The position numbers were made by a program, and so were the translations under genes. Shown here one piece after another: positions 1-7,026 of a DNA stretch of 8,487 nucleotides (its first letter is position 1; each line of letters starts with the position of its first letter). The notes under the pieces were generated by a model, which saw only the letters and a program-made list of their open reading frames with translations, did no database searches and had not been told where the DNA came from. The DNA is from Candidatus Kapaibacterium sp. (GTDB lineage Bacteria; Bacteroidota; Ignavibacteria; Kapaibacteriales; Kapaibacteriaceae). The stretch is from the NCBI GenBank assembly GCA_030830285.1, contig JAURNF010000108.1:1-8487 (forward strand), given 5' to 3'.

Positions 1-1
1 C

Positions 2-304
2 TCGACCTATCGTCACATGCCGTTGCTTCAAACTCCGTACCGTCTGCTCGACGCGATCATTGAGCTCGACAAGCTTGTATCGCTCTGGCGCTTCCGTCAT
101 ACAATGATGGTGAGCCGCATGATTGGTATGCGTGTTGGCACAGGTGGATCGAGCGGTCACGACTATCTGATGCAGACAACGGTGCGCCAACGCGTATTCG
201 ATGATCTTACCTCGTTGTCGTCGTTCTTGCTTCCAGGGAAGAACACGCCAGCGCTTCCTGACGAGATCACACAACGTCTGCAATTCGTCAACGAACGCCA
301 GTGA
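2..304 (+). CDS. kynA: Tryptophan 2,3-dioxygenase, C-terminal part (5' end outside window)
   Basis: About 100 residues of the C-terminus are visible; the start lies upstream of the window. The enzyme is a cytosolic haem protein that opens the indole ring of L-tryptophan to N-formylkynurenine, the first step of the kynurenine pathway. The diagnostic stretch is WRFRHTMMVSRMIG followed by GTGGSSG and YL. In this family the His of the RFRH motif (codon at 98-100) is the proximal haem ligand, and the GTGGSSG loop contacts the substrate amino group. Both are intact, so the visible part looks functional. The tail after the loop is slightly longer than a minimal family tail and ends in TGA at 302-304. 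comF follows after 6 bases, which suggests co-transcription. Recognition rests on the motif and is strong; the catalytic N-terminal half cannot be judged. Confidence 0.9.
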   Translation, partial: STYRHMPLLQTPYRLLDAIIELDKLVSLWRFRHTMMVSRMIGMRVGTGGSSGHDYLMQTTVRQRVFDDLTSLSSFLLPGKNTPALPDEITQRLQFVNERQ

Positions 305-310
305 GACATC

Positions 311-1042
311 ATGCACATACCACGATGGCTCATCCGTGGTGTGTGCAGTGTAGCGAGTGACCTCGTGCATGTGTGGTTTCCCCCACATTGCTTGCTCAGC
401 GGCACGTACCTCGGTGAACAACCTCAACGAGTTCGCGGGATTAGCGACGATGCCCTGATCTTCCATCGCGCTGCTCCTACAGCGACTGAAGTGTACGCGT
501 CGATTGTCCGCCACATCCCAGCCGATGATGTGGCTGTCTCGTCAGCCCATGCATTATGGTCAGTCGGACGTAACACGACGATCGACGCGGCGGTGCATGC
601 GATCAAGTATGCTGGACGACGTCGCTTGGCGCGAGATCTCGGAGCTTGGCTCGAGCACCTTCCTACCATTGACCAGCTTGATCAATCCGCACTCGTTGTG
701 CCGATCCCCATCCATCCAGCGCGACGCAGAGAGCGCGGGTACAACCAAGCAGAAGAGCTCGCCCTCGGATGGTGTGCATCTTCAGGTCGTACTCGAGTTA
801 CTACGTCAACTGTGTGTCGACGCCTCAACACAGCCACACAGACCACGCTGCATGAACACGACCGTCTCGCAAATGTTGCCGGAGCGTTCGACGTATGCAT
901 CCCCTCGAATGTCGCTGGACGTCGGTGCATCCTCGTCGATGACGTGATCACCACGGGTGCAACAATCAACGCCTGTGCTACTGCTCTCCTCGAAGCGGGA
1001 GCCATACGGGTAGATGCCGTTGCCCTCTGCGTGGCGGTATAG
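311..1042 (+). CDS. comF: ComF family phosphoribosyltransferase-like protein without the zinc finger
   Basis: 243 residues, the usual ComF length. ComF proteins are cytosolic type I phosphoribosyltransferase-fold proteins linked to DNA uptake and processing in competent bacteria. Family landmarks in order: IKYAGRRRLA (98-107), VPIPIHPARRRERGYNQA (130-147), RRLNTATQT and HEHDRLANVAGAF (170-193), and the PRPP-binding loop ILVDDVITTGAT (207-218) with its acidic pair. The N-terminus normally carries a four-cysteine zinc finger. Here FPPHCLLS (23-30) keeps one Cys, the second is Ser30, and the distal CxxC pair is missing, so zinc binding is probably lost. The ATG at 311 follows the upstream stop by 6 bases without a Shine-Dalgarno sequence, so translation is probably coupled to the dioxygenase gene. 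The family assignment is secure; the molecular role of ComF is still poorly defined. Confidence 0.9.
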   Translation: MHIPRWLIRGVCSVASDLVHVWFPPHCLLSGTYLGEQPQRVRGISDDALIFHRAAPTATEVYASIVRHIPADDVAVSSAHALWSVGRNTTIDAAVHAIKYAGRRRLARDLGAWLEHLPTIDQLDQSALVVPIPIHPARRRERGYNQAEELALGWCASSGRTRVTTSTVCRRLNTATQTTLHEHDRLANVAGAFDVCIPSNVAGRRCILVDDVITTGATINACATALLEAGAIRVDAVALCVAV

Positions 1043-1070
1043 CGTGGACAACCGAGGCCGGGTGCAGTGC

Positions 1071-1084
1071 TATCTTGCGCAATG
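1071..1084 (+). promoter_or_regulatory. TATNTT box 11 nt before the ATG of the peptidase gene (putative -7 element)
   Basis: TATCTTGC at 1071-1078 is followed by GCA and then ATG at 1082. It resembles the Bacteroidota -7 element TAnnTTTG, one T shorter. TGGACA at 1045-1050 is a possible upstream element with a 20-base gap. The same box at the same spacing precedes two other genes in this window. If it is a -7 element, transcription would begin at or within a few bases of the ATG, giving a leaderless mRNA. That consequence is inference. Confidence 0.5.
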
Positions 1085-2488
1085 CGAACACACCACACCT
1101 CAGATGTCCTGCAGCTCCTACTGCTTCTGTGCGGTTCAACAGTCATTGCCACGGCGCAGACCTTTCGGTACGTCGTGCATGACCAGGATCACATCCCTGC
1201 ATCAGTGCACAAAGAACGTCGCGAGCGCGTGCTCGCATCACTGCCCAACAACACAGCCGCGGTTGTGTTCTCGGCCGACGTTCGCAATCGTCAGAACGAT
1301 GTTGACTACGAATACCGTCAGAACTCCGATATGCTCTACCTCACGGGCATCCCTACACCAACGGCAACATTGGTGTTGATCCCAAAGGGAGTAACCATCG
1401 GACAGCGCACCGTGCGCGAGGTGGTGTTCATTCGTGCTCGCAGTCAGGACCGTGAGCAGTGGGAAGGCGTCTCGATGGGACCACGTGAAGTGATGGAAAT
1501 GCACGGCATCGATACAGCTATCGTGATCGACTCGATGCAGAAGTTCCTCGACTCACTGGTGACTTCCATCGACACGTTGCTTGTGACATCGCTTCCAACA
1601 AAGTCGCTCACAGTTCCCCTCGCTGGTAAGAACGTCTACGCCAACTCTGAAATCCGCAAGTGGGCCAAGGAACACAATCCGAATCTCGTTGTCTCACAAC
1701 GTCTCTCTGGGTTGGTTGCATTCCGCGAGGTCAAAGACACCGCAGAGCTGCGGTTGATGCAGCGTGCGATCGACATTTCGATTGAGGGACATTACGCCAT
1801 GATGCGTGGCGCACGCCCAGGAATGAAGGAGTACGAGCTCGAAGCACTCATGGAGTACCACTTCAAGCGCGGTGGTGCAGAAGATGTGGGCTATGCGTCG
1901 ATCGTTGGCTCTGGATACAATGCCTGCATCCTTCACTACTCAACCAACAGACGTCCAACAGTGAACGGCGATCTTGTCCTCGCCGATTGTGGTGCTGAGT
2001 ATCATGGTTATACGGCAGACATTACGCGGACATTCCCGATGAACGGGAAGTTTTCGCGAGAGCAGCGACTGCTTTACGACGTCGTGCTCGAAGCACAGGA
2101 TTCTGGGATTGCAGCCTCGCGTGTGGGCGAGTCCTTCCGCGAGCCACACAATGCGGCAAAGCGCGTGATCGCGCGTCGGTTGATGGAGTTGGGCGTGATC
2201 ACAAAGCTCGAGCAGCTTGGCAAATACTTCATGCATGGCACGTCGCACTACCTCGGACTCGACGTTCACGATCCCGGCTCGTACGGTCCGCTCAAGGCCA
2301 ATAGCGTGATCACCGTCGAACCCGGGATCTACATCCCTGAGGGGTCCGACTGTGATCGTAAGTGGTGGAACATCGGCATCCGTATCGAGGATGATATTCT
2401 CATCACACCGAATGGCCCCGTGAACATGTCAGGCAAGCTGGTCCGGACTGCCGACGAGATTGAAGCGATTGTGGGTAACGCCCCCTAA
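1082..2488 (+). CDS. pepP: Secreted Xaa-Pro aminopeptidase (peptidase family M24B)
   Basis: 468 residues from ATG 1082. I prefer this start to the in-frame GTG at 1067 because the promoter-like box lies between them and because it gives a clean signal peptide: R2, a Leu-rich core (10-22) and an ATA|Q cleavage site after residue 25. The enzyme removes N-terminal residues preceding proline. After an N-terminal creatinase/aminopeptidase-P domain (about 35-205, with YLTGI and the REQWEG-type loop), the pita-bread catalytic domain holds all five dinuclear metal ligands expected for PepP: D302 and D313 (DCGAEYHGYTADITRTFP), H389 (FMHGTSHYLGLDVHD), E413 (TVEPGIYI) and E436 (GIRIEDDI). It should therefore be active. 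The signal peptide indicates a periplasmic or exported form, unlike cytosolic E. coli PepP, which suggests peptide scavenging. The next gene starts 31 bases after the stop. Confidence 0.93.
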   Translation: MRTHHTSDVLQLLLLLCGSTVIATAQTFRYVVHDQDHIPASVHKERRERVLASLPNNTAAVVFSADVRNRQNDVDYEYRQNSDMLYLTGIPTPTATLVLIPKGVTIGQRTVREVVFIRARSQDREQWEGVSMGPREVMEMHGIDTAIVIDSMQKFLDSLVTSIDTLLVTSLPTKSLTVPLAGKNVYANSEIRKWAKEHNPNLVVSQRLSGLVAFREVKDTAELRLMQRAIDISIEGHYAMMRGARPGMKEYELEALMEYHFKRGGAEDVGYASIVGSGYNACILHYSTNRRPTVNGDLVLADCGAEYHGYTADITRTFPMNGKFSREQRLLYDVVLEAQDSGIAASRVGESFREPHNAAKRVIARRLMELGVITKLEQLGKYFMHGTSHYLGLDVHDPGSYGPLKANSVITVEPGIYIPEGSDCDRKWWNIGIRIEDDILITPNGPVNMSGKLVRTADEIEAIVGNAP

Positions 2489-2496
2489 CGAATCAC

Positions 2497-2520
2497 TGTG
2501 CGAATCGGTATGTTCGCACA
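2497..2520. repeat. Perfect 8-bp inverted repeat spanning the phosphohexomutase start region
   Basis: TGTGCGAA (2497-2504) and TTCGCACA (2513-2520) are exact reverse complements separated by 8 bases. The right arm overlaps the TATGTTCG box and ends on the A of the ATG. There is no T-run, so it is not a classical intrinsic terminator. It could be an operator or an RNA hairpin in read-through transcripts that hides the start. A chance origin is possible. Confidence 0.45.
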
Positions 2521-2522
2521 TG
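2509..2522 (+). promoter_or_regulatory. TATNTT box 11 nt before the ATG of the phosphohexomutase gene (putative -7 element)
   Basis: TATGTTCG at 2509-2516 is followed by CAC and ATG at 2520, the same geometry as at 1071 and 7918. No convincing TTG-type -33 element is seen at the expected distance. The box supports ATG 2520 over the in-frame ATG at 2460, which lies inside the preceding gene. Confidence 0.45.
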
Positions 2523-3866
2523 GCGTTTATTCGATCGATTTCCGGTCTCCGCGCAACGCTCGGAGATGATCTCACACCTGCTATCGTAGCATCCTACGCG
2601 ACGGCGTTTTCGTCGATCCTTCCGGCTGGTCCAATCGTCGTTGGTCGTGATGGACGTCCAAGTGGTGTGTGGATGCAAGACGTAGTGATTGGCGCGTTGC
2701 GCGCATGCGGACGAACCGTGCGGTGTATCGACCTCGCGACCACCCCAACGGTGCAACTGTTCACGGAACACTCTGATGCCGTTGGTGGTATTGCCATCAC
2801 GGCATCGCACAACCCAGCACCTTGGAACGGACTCAAGTTCTTGGATAGCGGCGGTGTGTTCCTCGACGCTGATGGTAATGCTGCGCTGTGGCATGCGGTT
2901 GATACCAACGCACCGCACTTGTCATCTGACCAGCAGTCTGGCATCGTTGAGATGATCGCCGACACAACAACGCAGCATATCGAGCGTGTGCTCGCATTAC
3001 CTGCACTGCAATCTGTGCCTCGTGCCAACGGCGAATGCGTGGTCGTTGATGCAGTGAACTGCTCAGGGTCGTATGTGATCCCTGCCCTTCTCGAAGCACT
3101 GGGATACACTGTTGTGCGGCTCTACACCGACGGCAGTGGTGTGTTCCCTCATGCGCCCGAGCCCCTTACCGAAAACCTGACAGAACTTGGCAACGCCGTA
3201 CGACAGCACAATGCTGTAATGGGTGTGGCTGTGGACCCAGACGGCGATCGTCTTGTGCTCTTCGATGAACACGGACAACCTATCGGCGAAGAGCGCACGA
3301 TTGCGCTCGCAACGGCTGCAGCTCTCACGCTTGGTTCGCCAGGTGCCGTGGTCGTCAACTACTCAACGACACGTCTTGTTGACGACATCGCAGCAGAGCA
3401 TGGATGCACAACCTATCGAGCACCCGTTGGTGAAATCAACGTTGTCCGACGCATGCAACGTGAGAACGCCGTGATTGGTGGCGAAGGGTCTGGCGGCGTG
3501 ATCTACCCTGCATGTCACGCTGGACGTGATAGCGTGGTTGGAGTTGGACTTGTTACAGCATACTTGCGTCATCGCGGACAGTCGCTTTCACACGTATGTG
3601 CAGAGTTTCCGCAGTACGCGATGATCAAGACCAAGGTCGTGCTCGACGATCGCGATCGCCTCGCGCAAGATCTCGCACGCGTTGCGTCATCTGTTCAAGG
3701 TGCACACATCTCCACCGATGATGGCGTGCATTGCGCATGGAGCGATCGTTGGGTGCACGTGCGCGGTTCCAACACCGAGCCAATCATGCGCATCATCGCC
3801 GAAGCCCCAACGCACGCAGAGGCAGAGCAGCTTATCACGATGATCTCAGCATTGATCAATGGATAA
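2520..3866 (+). CDS. Phosphohexomutase (GlmM-like / phosphomannomutase family)
   Basis: 448 residues, normal for the alpha-D-phosphohexomutase superfamily, a cytosolic enzyme group that moves phosphate between C1 and C6 of hexose phosphates. All four signatures are present: the phosphoserine loop TASHNP (94-99, S96), the metal loop DPDGDR (239-244), the sugar-specificity loop GEGSGG (321-326) and the phosphate-binding loop RGSNTEPIMRI (415-425). The N-terminus FIRSISGLRATLGDDLTP resembles the SxSGxRGTxG...LTPE start of the archaeal-type GlmM/PMM branch. It may therefore be a phosphoglucosamine mutase feeding UDP-GlcNAc synthesis, a phosphomannomutase or a phosphoglucomutase; the sequence alone does not settle the substrate. 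I chose ATG 2520 because it follows the promoter-like box and the family starts there; ATG 2460 would add 20 unrelated residues inside the peptidase gene. The stop overlaps the next ATG by 8 bases. Confidence 0.9.
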   Translation: MAFIRSISGLRATLGDDLTPAIVASYATAFSSILPAGPIVVGRDGRPSGVWMQDVVIGALRACGRTVRCIDLATTPTVQLFTEHSDAVGGIAITASHNPAPWNGLKFLDSGGVFLDADGNAALWHAVDTNAPHLSSDQQSGIVEMIADTTTQHIERVLALPALQSVPRANGECVVVDAVNCSGSYVIPALLEALGYTVVRLYTDGSGVFPHAPEPLTENLTELGNAVRQHNAVMGVAVDPDGDRLVLFDEHGQPIGEERTIALATAAALTLGSPGAVVVNYSTTRLVDDIAAEHGCTTYRAPVGEINVVRRMQRENAVIGGEGSGGVIYPACHAGRDSVVGVGLVTAYLRHRGQSLSHVCAEFPQYAMIKTKVVLDDRDRLAQDLARVASSVQGAHISTDDGVHCAWSDRWVHVRGSNTEPIMRIIAEAPTHAEAEQLITMISALING

Positions 3867-6864
3867 CGGATCGAACCTTCGCAGCATTCTCGATGCACGC
3901 GCACTTGTAGCAACGTGTGTGCAGGATGCACTTGAGCGTGGCAACAGCACGATGCGTGCTGAGCACTACACATCTGTGGAGGGGGCGTTCACCGTTGTGC
4001 ACGACGAGGCAGGACGCGTCCTTGCTGTTGTCGATGCAGTGCTCCCCGCGGAGAGTCCGTTTGATGAGGTTCCGCGCGACCGCCTACGGAATGTCGCGGC
4101 CCGACTCGACGCACCGTTCTTCCTACTCACGAATTTTCGTCGTGTAGTTACCTACCGCACGGCAGCTGTCACCGAACGCAAACCAGACGAAGAGCAAATT
4201 GTTGGATGGCAGCAAGGGGGCGATGTACAATCGCTCGACGATCTGCGTGTCGCCGCAACGTCTGTCAATGTTACCACGGCGCTCAAGCATGCACTTGCCT
4301 GGCTCACGATCGAAGTATCGCTGGATGCGGCACACCACGTGCGTGATGCTGCTGCATTTTTTGCCGAGCGCATTACGTCGTTGTTCGACGATATGGTGGC
4401 GTGTACCGATGGCGGCACGCAGCAACGCGACGCTGCATTGCGACTCGGCACAAGTATCCTTGCCTACGTCCTCGTGCAGTTGCGTACATCCGACACACTG
4501 GATCGTCTGGCTATTCCCTACGGGACGCGCAGTGCAGATTTGATGCTCGACCTCGTTGGTGCATTCTTCCGACAAGCCCGACGTCGTGGCTTTGCCATGC
4601 TACCGTCACGTGTTGACGACGTGCAGGTACTCGCGCGACGCGAGCCGCTGTTCCGCATGACGCTTGCCGACCTCGTACACTTCTTGCATCGATTCGATCC
4701 TGAGCGTCTCTCCGATACCGATCTCCACCGTGCTGTCGACAACGTTCTGCAGCGCTGTGCACGTGCGCAACGTACGTCGGTGCCAACCATCGATGCGATC
4801 GACCTCGCATTGCGTGCAGCACGCTATGTGCGTGACGCACAGCCGCAGCATCTGCGCATGCTCGAGATTGGTCCAACGCAAGGCCTTGCCAGCGTACGCC
4901 AGATTCTGATGTCGGGTCTCCACGCCTGTGACGCACGCGTATATGCACCCACGGCCGACGATGAGCGTGCTGTAGTGTTGCGATCGAGCGGACGTCTTGA
5001 CAGTGCGAGTGATGTGCGCGTGTTGCGCGACACCAAGCGCACCGAAGCGCCATGGGATCTCGTTGTCGCAACAACTACAGACGTGCATGACCGACACCGT
5101 CTGCGCGTGTTGCTCGAGCGTATGGACATCGCAGAGCAAGGCGTAGTTGTCCTCTTCATGCCGCTCTCTGCGCTGCATGATGATGAGTACGCTGGCATGC
5201 GGCACGTACTCACCTCGCGTTTTGACATCGAGTGGGCAATTGTCAGCGACGCCGAAGCACTTGCCGAGCCGGATTCCGGTGTATGCTGCGTGATCGCTCG
5301 ACATCGAACAGAAGAGCGCCGGCAATCACTCGCTCGGTTTGTCTACTTGCGACGACCAATCGCCGCGTTCTTCCCTACCTCACGTGCATCTCGTGATCTT
5401 GAACAGGCGCGCCTCAAAACGCTCGATCAGTTCGTAGCCTATCTTGATGCATCAGAGCGTGGCAAGCTTAATGATGAAGCTGTCGTGCGGATGGTGGATC
5501 AGACAACGTTGCAGCAGCGCTCTTCATGGGAAGACGATCTCGTACCGCCAGATATCATCGCATCGATTCTCACCAAGACTGGCGCAGCGATGCGTCCACT
5601 GCGCGCCTATGCCGACGTAACCGGAGGCATTCGTACTGGCGCGAATGAAGTGTTTGCACCCAATTCGCATGAGGTTGCTACTGACGACCTCGAGATGCAG
5701 TACTGGCAGCGGACGCTTGATAACGGCAACATGCAAGACAACCTCTTGCTCACGTCGTATGACGACATCGACACCATGTGTGGTTTGCCGCATACGGATC
5801 GTCGCTTGTTGTTGCTCCCACGGGACCGCGCAACGATGGCCGGCACCAACGTGCTCACACGCCTCGAACGTGCCGAGCGCGACGGCATCCATCTGCGAGC
5901 ATCGGTTCGCCACCGTGACGTATGGTGGCATCTCGCAGAACCACCGGTACCACACATCGTCATCCACAAGCATCAGAGTGATCGCTGGGTTGTTGGACGG
6001 AATACTGCACACGCCTTTATCACCGATGCGTTCATCGGAGTAACGCTGCATGATGAATCGCTTGCCGATGCAATCGCTGTGTGGATGAATTCAACACTCG
6101 GATTGTTCCTCTCACAGCTCGGGCGTCTCGAAGATCACGTACTTGACATCACCGTGCGTGACGGACAAGAGTTTCCGATCCCATCACCAGAGATCCTTGC
6201 AGCGCTCGACCTCAAGCGTCACAGTCAGCTCATTCGTCGTCCGATTCGCTCACTTGCCGCTGAGCTCGGAGCACAGTCTGCCGACACGGTGCGACAAGAG
6301 ACCGTGTCGCGCGATCGGCGCAAGCTCGACGCATGGCTTATGACCGACGTGTTTGGTCTGACAGACGAGGAGCAACGCTGGGTGTACCGCTTTGCCATGA
6401 CCTGGTGGTCACGTCCGTCGAACGTGCGGCATCTCACGAACGCACTCGCAAGTGTTCTCGAGCGCACGCATAAACTCAAGCCTCTCAAGATCTGGTATCA
6501 ACCGCAGATCGATCAGCTTCCAACAGAGAATCGTCGCACCCTCACCATTCCGTCTGACGTAACCTCGGCGGATGTTGATGGAACGATGTTCGGATGGCGC
6601 GTCACGTGCACCAAGGGTGGACGTCGCGACGAAACGATCGACTGCGGCAGTAGTGAGGAAGCCGAACTTGTTGCGCTGTTCATCACCATGGGCAAGCTGC
6701 GCATCGATGTTCCTACCGACCAGCCCATTATTGCCGAGCTGCTGCCACGTGTGCGCACGTTCTGTGAGCAGCTCGAGCACGCACTCGATGAGCTCACTCG
6801 TTATGTACCCGACGACCTTCGTCCGGTGCTCCGACAGCACGTCTTGCGTGCAATGGCCAGCTAG
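3859..6864 (+). CDS. Catalytically degenerate N6-adenine DNA methyltransferase-like protein (Type IIG/HsdM-like) with intact target-recognition region
   Basis: 1001 residues; the ATG overlaps the phosphohexomutase stop (ATGGATAA), so the two are probably translationally coupled. Residues 37-100 look like the N-terminal nuclease-fold domain of restriction enzymes (AVVDAVLP, then FFLLTNFRRVVTYRT), but no D...ExK triad is present. Residues 130-330 are helical and end in VPTIDAIDLALRAARYV, in the place of the usual YTP segment. MLEIGPTQG (334-342) replaces the SAM motif DPxxGSG. DLVVATTTD (400-408) stands where NPPY should be. VVLFMPLSAL, then FDIEWAIVSD (430-464), is typical of the end of such methyltransferase domains. 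The target-recognition region is well kept: GGIRTGANEVF (589-599), GTNVLTRLERAERDGIHLR (662-680), DVWWHL (687-692), WMNSTLGLF (742-750) and FPIPSPE (772-778). Residues 810-1001 are unassigned. I infer a DNA-binding pseudoenzyme; a still divergent active enzyme is less likely. Codon use is like its neighbours and there are no stops or frameshifts, so it is not a decaying pseudogene. Confidence 0.6.
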   Translation: MDNGSNLRSILDARALVATCVQDALERGNSTMRAEHYTSVEGAFTVVHDEAGRVLAVVDAVLPAESPFDEVPRDRLRNVAARLDAPFFLLTNFRRVVTYRTAAVTERKPDEEQIVGWQQGGDVQSLDDLRVAATSVNVTTALKHALAWLTIEVSLDAAHHVRDAAAFFAERITSLFDDMVACTDGGTQQRDAALRLGTSILAYVLVQLRTSDTLDRLAIPYGTRSADLMLDLVGAFFRQARRRGFAMLPSRVDDVQVLARREPLFRMTLADLVHFLHRFDPERLSDTDLHRAVDNVLQRCARAQRTSVPTIDAIDLALRAARYVRDAQPQHLRMLEIGPTQGLASVRQILMSGLHACDARVYAPTADDERAVVLRSSGRLDSASDVRVLRDTKRTEAPWDLVVATTTDVHDRHRLRVLLERMDIAEQGVVVLFMPLSALHDDEYAGMRHVLTSRFDIEWAIVSDAEALAEPDSGVCCVIARHRTEERRQSLARFVYLRRPIAAFFPTSRASRDLEQARLKTLDQFVAYLDASERGKLNDEAVVRMVDQTTLQQRSSWEDDLVPPDIIASILTKTGAAMRPLRAYADVTGGIRTGANEVFAPNSHEVATDDLEMQYWQRTLDNGNMQDNLLLTSYDDIDTMCGLPHTDRRLLLLPRDRATMAGTNVLTRLERAERDGIHLRASVRHRDVWWHLAEPPVPHIVIHKHQSDRWVVGRNTAHAFITDAFIGVTLHDESLADAIAVWMNSTLGLFLSQLGRLEDHVLDITVRDGQEFPIPSPEILAALDLKRHSQLIRRPIRSLAAELGAQSADTVRQETVSRDRRKLDAWLMTDVFGLTDEEQRWVYRFAMTWWSRPSNVRHLTNALASVLERTHKLKPLKIWYQPQIDQLPTENRRTLTIPSDVTSADVDGTMFGWRVTCTKGGRRDETIDCGSSEEAELVALFITMGKLRIDVPTDQPIIAELLPRVRTFCEQLEHALDELTRYVPDDLRPVLRQHVLRAMAS

Positions 6865-7026
6865 TCACGTACCGAGTCTCTGTGCGCTCATGGAGAGATC
6901 CCACTCTCCACGCACCATATCATTGCGCTCTGTTGTGCCGGCAAACTCTCGTCGAGCACGATTGTCCGTCTGAGTCACAACCACACGACACTCGCCGATG
7001 CACTCGCTGAGATCGGGCGCCTGCCG
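6865..7026 (+). other. In-frame N-terminal coding extension of dprA lacking a standard start codon
   Basis: This stretch is open in the dprA frame from the amber stop of the preceding gene. It translates to a DprA-like N-terminal helical domain: HHIIALCCAGKLSSSTIVRL, then LADALAEIGRL. There is no ATG, GTG or TTG in frame. CTG 6880 is the only near-cognate codon well placed upstream of the homology; ATT 6922 falls inside it. ATG 6890 is in another frame; one inserted base near 6896 would join it to the dprA frame (reading M-E-R-I-P-L-S-T). Either a non-standard start is used, a base is missing from the sequence, or the protein is shortened to start at 7027. Confidence 0.6.
6891..6910 (+). repeat. 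7-bp hairpin at the presumed dprA start
   Basis: TGGAGAG (6891-6897) pairs perfectly with CTCTCCA (6904-6910) across a 6-base loop, and begins at the second base of ATG 6890. No T-run follows, so a terminator for the upstream gene is unlikely. It overlaps exactly the point where a single-base change would bring ATG 6890 into the dprA frame. It could be a translational control hairpin or simply a place prone to sequencing error. Confidence 0.4.

Noticed and set aside
1067..1081. GTG start of the peptidase at 1067
   Set aside because: It lies before the TATCTTGC box and adds five residues that do not improve the signal peptide; ATG 1082 is better.
2460..2519. Longer start of the phosphohexomutase gene at ATG 2460
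   Set aside because: It would overlap the peptidase gene by 29 bases and add residues unlike the family; ATG 2520 fits homology and the promoter-like box.
2489..2519. Intrinsic terminator between the peptidase and phosphohexomutase genes
   Set aside because: The inverted repeat has no following T-run and its right arm runs into the start codon.
4511..5325. Long minus-strand ORFs of 187 and 239 residues
   Set aside because: They lie wholly opposite the 1001-aa gene, have unnatural composition (Cys, His and Arg rich) and no recognisable motif; they are shadows of high-GC coding sequence.
3859..6864. Active restriction-modification enzyme
   Set aside because: No NPPY, no canonical SAM loop and no D/ExK nuclease motif can be found; only the recognition and linker parts look preserved.
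6572..6973. Frame-2 ORF of 133 residues crossing the end of gene 5
   Set aside because: Most of it is a shadow of gene 5; its tail after ATG 6890 shows no homology to DprA, which is in another frame.
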